DNA from: Phycisphaeraceae bacterium | GTDB taxonomy: Bacteria > Planctomycetota > Phycisphaerae > Phycisphaerales > UBA1924 | Direction of reading: 5' to 3' | Assembly: GCA_009827205.1 (NCBI GenBank) | Contig: WUAK01000113.1 | Span: 1-8,509, forward strand | DNA: 8,509 nt | Shown here: piece after piece, positions 1-6,242 of the stretch | How positions within the stretch are numbered: the stretch's first letter is position 1 | How the letters are laid out: every line of letters begins with the position of its first letter | Position numbers and translations under genes: made by a program | The notes under the pieces: model-generated | What the model was told of the DNA's origin: nothing | What the model saw: the letters and a program-made list of their open reading frames with translations, nothing else | Database searches by the model: none

Positions 1-1
1 C

Positions 2-367
2 GAGAGTTGGTTGCTCAGAGGCTGGGAGCGTGTGTTGAATGACCCGGAATCTTCTGATGCTTTGTATCTGGGGCATCCTCACAGGCGCTGGAGCACGTTT
101 ATGGCCACCTCGCCTGTAGCACTGCTGGACCAGTCAGACGCCTTTGTTTTCATCGGGCAGGGTCTCGAGGACAGAGCGGTTGACCCGAGCTCCGCGGATG
201 TGTTGTACGCGCAATTGCTCTCGAAAGGCCGAAGGGTGGAGCAGATGCTTGTAGAGGGCGCTGACCACAGTTTTAATCGCTTTGAAGACGGCGAGTACGC
301 CGGCAGCGATCTTAGCCGGGTTGTAAAGAGAGCGATCGACCTGATGCTCGAAGACGAATCCCGCTAG
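2..367 (+). CDS. Alpha/beta hydrolase, C-terminal fragment (5' end outside window)
   Basis: The reading frame is open to the left edge, so only the last 121 residues are seen. They fit the end of an alpha/beta hydrolase of the prolyl-oligopeptidase/dienelactone-hydrolase type. A strand plus turn FVFIGQGLEDRAVDP carries the probable catalytic Asp. About 35 residues later GADHSF carries the probable catalytic His, followed by a last amphipathic helix. The nucleophile Ser with its GxSxG elbow must lie upstream and cannot be checked. The phrase RRWSTFMATSPVALL before the Asp strand matches the usual link between lid and core. Substrate unknown; esterase or peptidase activity is an inference from the fold. 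The TAG stop (365-367) overlaps the stop of the convergent EVE gene by 4 bp, leaving no room for a terminator between them. Confidence 0.8.
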   Translation, partial: ESWLLRGWERVLNDPESSDALYLGHPHRRWSTFMATSPVALLDQSDAFVFIGQGLEDRAVDPSSADVLYAQLLSKGRRVEQMLVEGADHSFNRFEDGEYAGSDLSRVVKRAIDLMLEDESR

Positions 368-789
368 AGCCCCGCCATCTTGCGCAGGATCTTGTCGAGC
401 TTGGCCGGCACGGGCATGACACTCAGGCGTGATTCGCGCACGAGTGCGAAGTCGTTGAAGCGGTCGTCGGCTTTGACGTCCGCGAGTGTGCACGAGCCCT
501 TGGCTGGCTTGACTGGCGCGACGTCGAAGAGGACGAACTTGGGCTCGCCCGAGGCGAGTGTCGCGGGCTTGTCGGGGTCGGGGTAGGCGCCCTTGACGAC
601 TTTGCCGAGACCCGCGATGCGTCGCTCTTTGCCTGTGTGGTAGACGAGGACCTCGTCGCCTTTGCTGATTGATCGCATGTGTTTCTGGGCGGCGGGGTTT
701 GTGACGCCGTCCCAGGGCTCGCGTTTGTCGCGGATGAGGTCGTCGTAGGAGTAGTCGTCGGGTTCTGTTTTGATGAGCCAGGTTGCCAT
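364..789 (-). CDS. EVE domain-containing protein
   Basis: This 141-residue protein is almost entirely one EVE domain, a PUA-like fold that in known members reads modified bases in nucleic acids. Family landmarks in order are MATWLIKTEPDDYSYDDL at the N-terminus, WDGVTNPAAQKHMR near 36-49, GDEVLVYHTGKERRIAGLGKVV near 54-75, a YPDPDKP loop, and the closing SRLSVMPV strand near 121-128. Length is normal for bacterial single-domain EVE proteins. I start at the ATG whose A is at 789, because MATWLIKTEP is the conserved beginning; an upstream in-frame start would add 10 unrelated residues. There is no Shine-Dalgarno sequence before it. The gene begins 18 bp beyond the U-tract of the upstream terminator, so its promoter is not obvious. 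The exact ligand is unknown. Family assignment is secure; function is inferred. Confidence 0.92.
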   Translation of the reverse strand: MATWLIKTEPDDYSYDDLIRDKREPWDGVTNPAAQKHMRSISKGDEVLVYHTGKERRIAGLGKVVKGAYPDPDKPATLASGEPKFVLFDVAPVKPAKGSCTLADVKADDRFNDFALVRESRLSVMPVPAKLDKILRKMAGL

Positions 790-806
790 GCGGTGAGTGT
801 AGATGG

Positions 807-840
807 AAAAAAGAAGCACGCCCCGCGGTGGGGGCGTGCT
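807..840 (-). terminator. Intrinsic terminator after the cysteine-repeat gene
   Basis: A perfect 10-bp stem is formed by AGCACGCCCC (815-824) and GGGGCGTGCT (831-840) with a 6-base loop. On the minus strand it is followed by TTCTTTTTT (A-run 807-812 on the plus strand). It sits 29 bp past the stop of the gene at 869-1366, so it should end that transcript. It lies just ahead of the EVE start. Confidence 0.85.
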
Positions 841-868
841 CTGAAGATTCGTATTAAGTGGCTTGGTA

Positions 869-1366
869 TTAGCCGTTGCCGTTGTCGCCGTTCTCGGCGT
901 CGGTCAGCTCAACGGGCTCACCGGTGACGGGGCAGACCTTGCCTTCGCAGTCGGTCTTCTCTTCGCACTCGGTGGCTGCGTCGCAGTCAGTCTTGTCAGC
1001 GCAGTCGGTGGTAGCGGAGCATGCTTCGCCTTCGAGAGCGACGGTCTCGGCCATGCCCTCGGCGGAGCATTCGGTTTCGCAATCGGCCTTGTCAGCACAA
1101 TCGGCAGCTGCATCGCAGTCGGCCTTGGCCTCTGCGTCGCAGCATGCTTCGCCTTCCATCGCGACGGTCTCGGCGGTGCCCTCAAGAGCCTCAGCTGGGC
1201 AGCAGCTCTCGCCCTCTTCGGTCGCGGCGACTGTGGTCGCGGCAGCGGTTTCGGTCTCGCAGGAGGTACATTCGCCGCCCAGGACGAAATAGCCACCGAC
1301 ACCGACGCCAACAGCGGCGGCAACGGCGAGCACGACAGACGTCAGACTTGATCCACGGTTCTTCAT
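869..1366 (-). CDS. Membrane-anchored acidic cysteine-repeat protein, function unknown
   Basis: This 165-residue protein matches no family I recognise. Residues 9-30 form one hydrophobic, Gly/Ala-rich segment after a short basic start (MKNRGSS), so it is a signal anchor or signal peptide. There is no lipobox: Glu precedes the first Cys. The rest is very acidic and holds 16 Cys at 33, 36, 55, 56, 75, 76, 84, 90, 96, 100, 116, 122, 128, 134, 140 and 145. Cys 84-96 and 116-140 are spaced exactly six residues apart, in units such as DCADKT. A 41-residue unit beginning AETVA(M/L)EGEAC occurs twice, at 65 and 106. The protein ends with CPVTGEPVELTD, recalling short Cys-Pro motifs of metal proteins. 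Outside-facing metal binding or disulfide cross-linking is inference only. I use the ATG at 1366, seven bases after an AAGGA site; an in-frame GTG lies directly before it. A terminator follows. Confidence 0.8.
   Translation of the reverse strand: MKNRGSSLTSVVLAVAAAVGVGVGGYFVLGGECTSCETETAAATTVAATEEGESCCPAEALEGTAETVAMEGEACCDAEAKADCDAAADCADKADCETECSAEGMAETVALEGEACSATTDCADKTDCDAATECEEKTDCEGKVCPVTGEPVELTDAENGDNGNG
1019..1183. repeat. Two copies of a 42-bp segment 123 bp apart inside the cysteine-repeat gene
   Basis: Positions 1019-1060 and 1142-1183 match at 37 of 42 bases, both starting GCATGCTTCGCCTTC. The offset of 123 bp is exactly 41 codons and corresponds to the repeated AETVA(M/L)EGEAC protein unit. 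The units are in tandem and in frame, so the gene grew by internal duplication. Shorter 18-bp periodicity from the six-residue Cys units continues between and beyond them. Confidence 0.8.
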
Positions 1367-1464
1367 CACAAGTTCCTTTGGTACTAAGGCGACGCCTGCC
1401 GCCGGTTGAGTTCAGACCAGATACTACCAAACCCCAAGCCCGGAAGCGAGGGTCTCCACACCCT

Positions 1465-1484
1465 TTACGTGTGAGCACACGTAA
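1465..1484. promoter_or_regulatory. Perfect 9-2-9 inverted repeat in a divergent intergenic region
   Basis: TTACGTGTG and CACACGTAA flank a 2-base centre (AG). The match is perfect over 18 paired bases. CACAC (1457-1461) and GTGTG (1485-1489) extend the symmetry after a 3-base offset on the left. No T-run follows on either strand, so it does not look like a terminator. It lies about 100 bp upstream of the minus-strand cysteine-repeat gene and about 146 bp upstream of the plus-strand coiled-coil gene. That position suits an operator for a dimeric regulator. The rest of 1370-1630 shows no clear promoter or small gene. Confidence 0.5.
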
Positions 1485-1630
1485 GTGTGCAGGGGTAATC
1501 CCTTGGTCGGCCAGATTGTTCCTTGAGCCGGTTCAGTTTGTCACTTTTCGGGTCGATAACACGATCCGGAGCCATTCTGGGCGGTGTCTACGGAGTAGGC
1601 GGTCCGTTTGGCGTGAGAGGTAACACGCCG

Positions 1631-2728
1631 ATGTCATCAGAGAGCGACCAGAACCCGATTTTCGAGGACACCTCCGCCGGGGCCCACGAGCCCGAGGCGG
1701 GCGAGGTGGGCTTTGGGGATATCGAGGCCATCGCGGATGTTGAGGCCCGTTGCCGTGCGCTGATCCGCGCCGAGCAGCAGCTCGGCGAGCGTGAGCAGGA
1801 ATTCAACGAGATGAGCGCCACTATGGCGCAGGATCTCCGCGAGACCGCGGAGGCCTTGCGCGACCGGGAGAAGGCGCTCGAGCTGGCTGGTGGGATCCCT
1901 GATTATCTGATCAACCGTCGAGAGCGGCTGGCGCGGATGCGGCTTGCGGTTCGCGACCGGGTGCAGAAGCTTGAGCGGACAGAGGCGGTGCTGAATGAGC
2001 GCGCCCGCGAGGCTGACCAGGTGCTTGCGAACAGGCGTGAGATCGCCAAGCAGGCAGCTGTGCTTCAGAAGCGCGAGGAGCGCGTGCGTGCTCTATTGAG
2101 CAGAAACAAGACCATCACAACGATGTTCTACACGGTCGCTACGCTCGCGATAGTCGCGGTGCTGAGCTGGGCGGTTGCTGATCAGGTCGCGCCGGCGCGA
2201 TACGCCGTGACGGCAGAGATCGTCGCCGACGGCCGGGGCCGCATGCTGTCCGAGGACGAGCTCGCGGTCTGGCAGAAGTATCACGATGAGCTGCTGACGG
2301 ACCCTTCGCTGATGGAGCTTGCTTCGGATCGACTCGGCAAGCGTGGCATCGAGGAGCTCTCAAGGCCCGGAGATCTGGGATCGCGAATCAAGGCTGATCT
2401 CTCGACTTCATCAACTGAAGACGGCAGGCTGGTATTGGAGCTCAGGGGCGAGGGCGCTGGTCTGACGACCAGGACGCTCGACACGTACGTCGTTTCGATT
2501 ATCTCGATTGCCAACGGGACCAAGGACCAGCGCGCCGGCGGTGCGGGGTCAAAGGTCGCGGTCGATGCGAAGGTCATGGGTGAGCCGCTAGCTGATGAGC
2601 GTCCGATGTACGCGGGCGCGATCGGTGGCGGCGGGCTCCTGATCATCGGTGTGGGCGGTCTCGGGATGTACCGCAGGCTCCGCGCACAGCACGCCGCCTA
2701 CGAGCAGGGGCTCATCGGCGGCGAGTAA
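1631..2728 (+). CDS. Coiled-coil membrane protein with Wzz-like topology
   Basis: This 365-residue protein has four parts. Residues 1-30 are acidic and disordered-looking. Residues about 33-157 are a long charged coiled coil rich in E, R, A and Q, broken near 87-97 by GGIPDYLIN. Membrane segment 1 spans about 165-187 (MFYTVATLAIVAVLSWAVADQV). An outer region of about 140 residues follows. Membrane segment 2 is at about 328-347 (AGAIGGGGLLIIGVGGLGMY), followed by a basic tail. The outer region starts APARYAVTAEI and continues through LLTDPSLMELASDRL to LVLELRGEGAGLTTRTLDTYVV. That order resembles polysaccharide chain-length regulators (Wzz/PCP), but here a coiled coil precedes segment 1. No kinase or glycosyltransferase genes are near. 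The ATG at 1631 has GAGAGG ten bases upstream; a longer form from a TTG at 1523 would add 36 low-complexity residues and is less likely. Existence is sure; the Wzz relation is tentative. Confidence 0.75.
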   Translation: MSSESDQNPIFEDTSAGAHEPEAGEVGFGDIEAIADVEARCRALIRAEQQLGEREQEFNEMSATMAQDLRETAEALRDREKALELAGGIPDYLINRRERLARMRLAVRDRVQKLERTEAVLNERAREADQVLANRREIAKQAAVLQKREERVRALLSRNKTITTMFYTVATLAIVAVLSWAVADQVAPARYAVTAEIVADGRGRMLSEDELAVWQKYHDELLTDPSLMELASDRLGKRGIEELSRPGDLGSRIKADLSTSSTEDGRLVLELRGEGAGLTTRTLDTYVVSIISIANGTKDQRAGGAGSKVAVDAKVMGEPLADERPMYAGAIGGGGLLIIGVGGLGMYRRLRAQHAAYEQGLIGGE

Positions 2729-2752
2729 CTGACCTGATTGCGCGGTCGATTC

Positions 2753-3568
2753 TTAGGCGGCGACCATCACGAGCCTGATTGACCCGTCAGCCAGACGGGC
2801 AGCGATACCGACCGAGCCTCTGAGGGCTTCGTCGAATGCGAACTCGTGGCCGTCGGTCTCACCATTGGATTCGAACGATGCGAGCGTGCCAGTGATGTTC
2901 TGGTCGTCGTCGAGCTGGACGACCTCGTACTGGCCGCCCTCTTCGAGTTCGGGAAGCTTGTGGCAGACGAGGAAGCTGCGACCCGAGTCTGTGTCAGAGA
3001 AGATCGCAGCAAGGATCTGGGTGTTGCCGTCGAGGCTTGAGAATCGGATTTCCTCGGCGTTGTCCGCCGAGAGCATGGCATGCTTCAGGCCTGGCATGTC
3101 ACCGAATCGAAGGAAGAAATCTGCTGATGAAATTGTTGTCAGCTGCTCGCCCATGCTCTCGATCTGATTCCTCAGCTCGTAGCTCAGGACGCCTCCAAAG
3201 ATTGTTGTGACGCCGAGGATGATCGCGGCGGCTCTCCACATCGGGAAGACACGGCGCTGGTGGATGTCTGCGGGGGTGGTGCCCGTCGCGGTCGTTCGGA
3301 CAAACTCTTCGAACGAGAGCTCCTGGTCGCGCTGCTTGGCGGCAGCGGTGCGGACGGCTTCGACAACCAATCGTCTCAGTTCGGGCCTGGGTTCGACGTT
3401 GGGCAGCAGCTGTGTCTGGTCAGCAAAGCGTGACTGCTCACGGCGGATTTGGGCTTTGACGGATTCGGGTGCATCTGCAAATGCACGCTCGAATGCATCG
3501 AGTTCATCTGGCTCGAGCACGCCGCAGGAGTCGAGCAGGGCCATTTCAAGGAGTTGCTGGGCGTTCAT
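2753..3568 (-). CDS. RskA-like anti-sigma factor, single-pass membrane protein
   Basis: This 271-residue protein is encoded directly after the ECF sigma gene, with start and stop overlapping as ATGA, so the two are translationally coupled. Residues 1-55 form a helical sigma-binding region (LLEMALLDSCGVLEPDELDAFERAF) like that of RskA-type anti-sigma factors. The zinc motif HxxxCxxC of ZAS-type members is absent. After a linker, residues about 111-130 (WRAAAIILGVTTIFGGVLSY) are the only membrane segment. The outer part, about 131-271, contains the RskA-like run AAIFSDTDSGRSFLVCHKLPELEEGGQYEVVQL and ends with a beta-rich segment. By family knowledge it should hold the sigma factor at the membrane until an envelope signal triggers proteolysis. 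The signal is unknown. It converges on the coiled-coil gene with a 24-bp gap and no visible terminator. Confidence 0.85.
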   Translation of the reverse strand: MNAQQLLEMALLDSCGVLEPDELDAFERAFADAPESVKAQIRREQSRFADQTQLLPNVEPRPELRRLVVEAVRTAAAKQRDQELSFEEFVRTTATGTTPADIHQRRVFPMWRAAAIILGVTTIFGGVLSYELRNQIESMGEQLTTISSADFFLRFGDMPGLKHAMLSADNAEEIRFSSLDGNTQILAAIFSDTDSGRSFLVCHKLPELEEGGQYEVVQLDDDQNITGTLASFESNGETDGHEFAFDEALRGSVGIAARLADGSIRLVMVAA

Positions 3569-4137
3569 GACACGGATTCCTCTACGCCGTTGCGTTCACG
3601 CAATCTGACAAGCGCTCTGCTGAGCGCGGATTTGACTGTTCCAATGGGTGTATCGAGTTCTTCGCCGATCTGTCGCAGCGTCTGGCCTCCGAGGTAGGCG
3701 CGCATGACGACGGTTTTCTGGAGTTCGGGAAGGGCTTGCACCTTCTCCATGAGCGAGGCGAATCGTTCTTCTTGTTCGAGCGAGCCGTTGTCAACCGGTT
3801 CGGCGACCGGTGGGGAGAATTCCTCGTTCATCTTGACGGGTTTGATCCGAGACTGCGTCCGGCGGAGTCGGTCCACGAGGTGCCTGCGGGTGATCAGCAG
3901 AACCCATGTGACGAGGGCTGCCCGAGACGGGTCGTACCTGTCCGATGTTTTCCAAAGGCGGACAAAGACCTCCTGAACAGCGTCCTCGGCCTCTTCCTTC
4001 GTCGGCATGGTCTGGTATGCCACCCGATACACGAGCGAGCCGAATCTGTCGTACAACTCGACCACGGCGGACTCTTCGCCCGCGGCGATCCGCTGCATGA
4101 GCTCAAGGTCGGCTTGTTTGTTTGATTTGTTCGCCAT
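3565..4137 (-). CDS. ECF (group IV) RNA polymerase sigma factor
   Basis: This 190-residue protein has the two ECF domains only. Sigma-2 spans about 9-93: region 2.1-2.2 includes YDRFGSLVYRVAYQTM and EDAVQEVFVRLW, and the promoter-melting part runs to LLITRRHLVDRLRR. Sigma-4 spans about 125-182: LPELQKTVVMRAYLGGQT leads into the helix-turn-helix LRQIGEELDTPIGTVKSALSRALVRLR. The linker around 94-124 is acidic and proline-containing. The layout and RskA-like partner recall SigK-type ECF groups. Its last codons overlap the anti-sigma start (ATGA at 3565-3568). The ATG at 4137 has no clear Shine-Dalgarno site. The region upstream (4138-4351) is shared with a divergent prepilin-like gene; an autoregulated promoter is expected from family behaviour, but I could not identify a convincing one. 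Confidence 0.93.
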   Translation of the reverse strand: MANKSNKQADLELMQRIAAGEESAVVELYDRFGSLVYRVAYQTMPTKEEAEDAVQEVFVRLWKTSDRYDPSRAALVTWVLLITRRHLVDRLRRTQSRIKPVKMNEEFSPPVAEPVDNGSLEQEERFASLMEKVQALPELQKTVVMRAYLGGQTLRQIGEELDTPIGTVKSALSRALVRLRERNGVEESVS

Positions 4138-4351
4138 GTGTAAGGTAAATCGGAATGGTCCTTCGCCTCAGTCTACCGATACGCAATGCTGGTGTGTGAG
4201 ATCCAAGCGAGTGGAATAAACGAATGCGAACAAAAGGTAATCGGAACAAGTAAGTGCTGGGTAGGGCCGTGTCGGCTTGTATACCGATCTACGACTCAGT
4301 ACACTCGGATTCGTGGGGTTCCGTTCCTGGCCCCCACGAGGGGAGGACGGT

Positions 4352-5119
4352 TTGACTCGAATTGGCCGCGACATCTCGCGCGTGCGCCGATCCGCGTGTC
4401 GTTCGGCGGGTGGCTTCACACTCATAGACGTACTTGTCACCATGGTCGTGATCGCTGTGCTGATCGGGATCATGCTTCCCTCGCTGGCGGTAGTGAAAGA
4501 GACCACCGAGCGCGTAGTTTGCAGTTCGAATGTAAGGCAGCTTGGCCTAGGCGTCTCGATGTTTGCGGACGACAACGACGGCCTGCTGCCTCAATCGACC
4601 TTCCTGAACCAACGACTGGGCCGACTCCCCGGTGAGATGACGCGCCTCCGTATTTCAACAAACTCCACCTTCTCTGCACGCTTTGACGGCCGTCAAAGCG
4701 GCATTGCTACTTGGGATGGCCTTGGTCGGCTCTACGACGGTGAGTATCTTGAGACGCAGGGCATTTTCTACTGCCCTTCGCACGGCGGGCAGCACACACT
4801 TGAGAGTCAGCTGGATGCTTGGCGTTCACAGAACGAGGACATCATCGGCAACTACCAGTACCGGTGCGAAGGTCCGGACGGTGACCGTCGGCTCTTCCAG
4901 ATCATTCCCAGAAGAACGTCGATCATTTCTGACTCGATTCGCTCAGAAGACGATCTCAACCATGAATCGGGCATGAACGTGCTCCGGGCCGATCTGGCGG
5001 TCTTCTGGTTCAGCGAACTTGATGATGAGGTTCTGGCCCTGCTTCGGTCTCACACCCGGGACTCGACCGACCAGCTCTGGGGTAGGCTCGACGGGTTTGT
5101 CTCGACAGGCGGCAACTGA
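4352..5119 (+). CDS. Type IV prepilin-like protein with H-x9-D box (DUF1559-like)
   Basis: The product has 255 residues. A basic leader (residues 1-21, four of them Arg in RVRRSACR and nearby) ends in Gly21, followed by FTLIDVLVTMVVIAVLIGIMLPSL. This is a prepilin peptidase site plus the hydrophobic helix of type IV pilins and pseudopilins. Position +5 is Asp instead of the usual Glu. The later run NHESGMNVLRADLAVFW fits the planctomycete H-x9-DG box, with Leu in place of the final Gly. No pilus or type II secretion genes adjoin it, which is usual for this expanded family. I start at the TTG at 4352 because GGGGAGG lies five bases before it, giving a leader of normal length; a TTG at 4277 would lengthen the leader by 25 residues. 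The assembled structure it joins is unknown. A 22-bp palindrome lies inside (4679-4700). Confidence 0.85.
   Translation: MTRIGRDISRVRRSACRSAGGFTLIDVLVTMVVIAVLIGIMLPSLAVVKETTERVVCSSNVRQLGLGVSMFADDNDGLLPQSTFLNQRLGRLPGEMTRLRISTNSTFSARFDGRQSGIATWDGLGRLYDGEYLETQGIFYCPSHGGQHTLESQLDAWRSQNEDIIGNYQYRCEGPDGDRRLFQIIPRRTSIISDSIRSEDDLNHESGMNVLRADLAVFWFSELDDEVLALLRSHTRDSTDQLWGRLDGFVSTGGN
4679..4700. repeat. Perfect 22-bp palindrome within the prepilin-like gene
   Basis: CGCTTTGACGG (4679-4689) is followed at once by its exact reverse complement (4690-4700), with no spacer. The first mismatch is one base further out on each side. It encodes RFDGRQS at residues 110-116. In RNA it could fold into a stem with a 4-base loop, and in DNA it could be a dimer binding site. 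No role is proved. Confidence 0.7.
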
Positions 5120-5232
5120 CCTCTGTTCTGACCCCATTTAGCCCGATTACGCGTGGTTTCGGCGAAAGGCTCTCCTGGCTCCTACTGTCTGTGTGCCCGC
5201 AGGCAGCGGGATGAATGCACGGGAGTGTGACC

Positions 5233-6210
5233 ATGACCAAGCGAACCAGTTCTTTCATCTCGGCCGCTGCGATGGGCGTTGTGACGTCTTCAGCGATCGG
5301 ACAGCTCGCCCCTGAGCGGACTTACTACGGCATCGACCGTGCCTTCCCGGTTCAGGTCGAATCCCCGGGCACGGAGAATCCACTGAGCATCAAGCTGATG
5401 GATCCTTCAAACGCGGTTCTTGAGACGAAGGAAGCGGTAGAGCCTGGCAAGGTTGACCTTGCGGCGTTGTTCCCGTCTCTATGGGAGAACGGCGGACAGC
5501 AGGGCGTGACTTACGCGCAGCTCTTCGAGGGTGACAATCCAGTTGGGGCTGCGATCGTGCTCCAGCCCATGGTTTCGCCGAAGTACGCAGCGCTGGGCAG
5601 AGGCGGACTCCCCGAGTTTCAGCCGAGCCCGCGGGTCTTCAGCGGCTACCGCGCGTACGTCGAGCAGTACGCGGTGATGAAGACGACCGAGGGCGATATT
5701 ACGTTCCGCATGCGTCCGGATGAGGCGCCAAACAGTGTGTGGAACTTCCTGGAACTCGCCGACGGCGGGTTTTACACGGGCGTGATCTTCCATCGCATCG
5801 TGGCCAAGCCCAACAAGTTCGTGATCCAGGCGGGAGATCCGCGTGGCGAGGGTTCGGGCGGTCCCGGCTATTTCATTGATCTGGAAGATTCGAACTTGCC
5901 TCACGATTTCGGCGTGCTTTCGATGGCGCGCTCGGGTGACCCAAACTCCAACGGCTCACAGGTGTTCGTGTGCCTGAGCCGGCAAGCGACCAAAGGACTC
6001 GATGGACGCTACACCGGCTTTGGCCAGGCCGTCTCGGGTGCCGACGTGATCATGGCGATCGCCGACACGCCCCTCACGGATCTGCCGGGGTCGCAGTCAC
6101 CGATCGATCCGCCCGTGATTCAAACGGTCGAGCTTATCGATGCTGACCCGCGTGGAACTGGTGCGGATCCCGTGAAGGCCCCAGAGCCTGAGGCCTCGGG
6201 TGGGCGTTGA
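5233..6210 (+). CDS. Secreted cyclophilin-type peptidyl-prolyl isomerase with unassigned N-terminal domain
   Basis: This 325-residue protein starts with a Sec signal peptide (about 1-23, MTKRTSSFISAAAMGVVTSS, cleavage near AIG/Q). Residues about 24-145 are an N-terminal region I cannot assign; it looks beta-rich (YYGIDRAFPVQVES, VDLAALFPSLWENG, YAQLFEGDNPVGAAIVLQPM). Residues about 147-312 form a cyclophilin domain. FHRIV (186-190) carries the catalytic Arg188, QAGD lies at 199-202, and PNSNGSQVFV at 237-246. LDGRYTGFGQAVSG follows, where human cyclophilin A has WLDGKHVVFG; the active-site Trp position is therefore Gly here. The family isomerises Xaa-Pro bonds in folding proteins, here outside the cytoplasm. 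The tail is Pro/Glu-rich. The ATG at 5233 has GGGAG seven bases upstream; an ATG at 5215 lies before that site and is less likely. Confidence 0.9.
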   Translation: MTKRTSSFISAAAMGVVTSSAIGQLAPERTYYGIDRAFPVQVESPGTENPLSIKLMDPSNAVLETKEAVEPGKVDLAALFPSLWENGGQQGVTYAQLFEGDNPVGAAIVLQPMVSPKYAALGRGGLPEFQPSPRVFSGYRAYVEQYAVMKTTEGDITFRMRPDEAPNSVWNFLELADGGFYTGVIFHRIVAKPNKFVIQAGDPRGEGSGGPGYFIDLEDSNLPHDFGVLSMARSGDPNSNGSQVFVCLSRQATKGLDGRYTGFGQAVSGADVIMAIADTPLTDLPGSQSPIDPPVIQTVELIDADPRGTGADPVKAPEPEASGGR

Positions 6211-6242
6211 GCCGGATCTGATCGCTGAGACAAACAGTTTTT

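Noticed and set aside
134..493. Minus-strand open frame opposite the hydrolase and EVE 3' ends
   Set aside because: It overlaps two better-supported genes and has no recognisable motif.
863..1351. Long plus-strand open frame rich in Gly, Ala, Val and Leu, opposite the cysteine-repeat gene
   Set aside because: It is the antisense reading of the Cys/Asp/Ala repeats. The minus-strand frame has a signal anchor, a Shine-Dalgarno site and a terminator.
1021..1623. Arg/Ser-rich plus-strand open frame across the cysteine-repeat gene and intergenic region
   Set aside because: Composition is typical of a wrong frame in GC-rich DNA; it has no domain and crosses the divergent regulatory region.
4243..4273. 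GGAAC followed by CGTGTC as an ECF-type promoter for the prepilin-like gene
   Set aside because: The spacing is longer than normal for ECF promoters, and such short motifs are common by chance.
4186..4635. Plus-strand open frame overlapping the start of the prepilin-like gene
   Set aside because: The overlapping frame from 4352 has a strong ribosome site and a clear prepilin signal; this one shows no recognisable feature.
5196..5210. CCCGC/GCGGG hairpin before the cyclophilin gene as a terminator or riboswitch
   Set aside because: There are only five base pairs and no T-run, too little to support a function.
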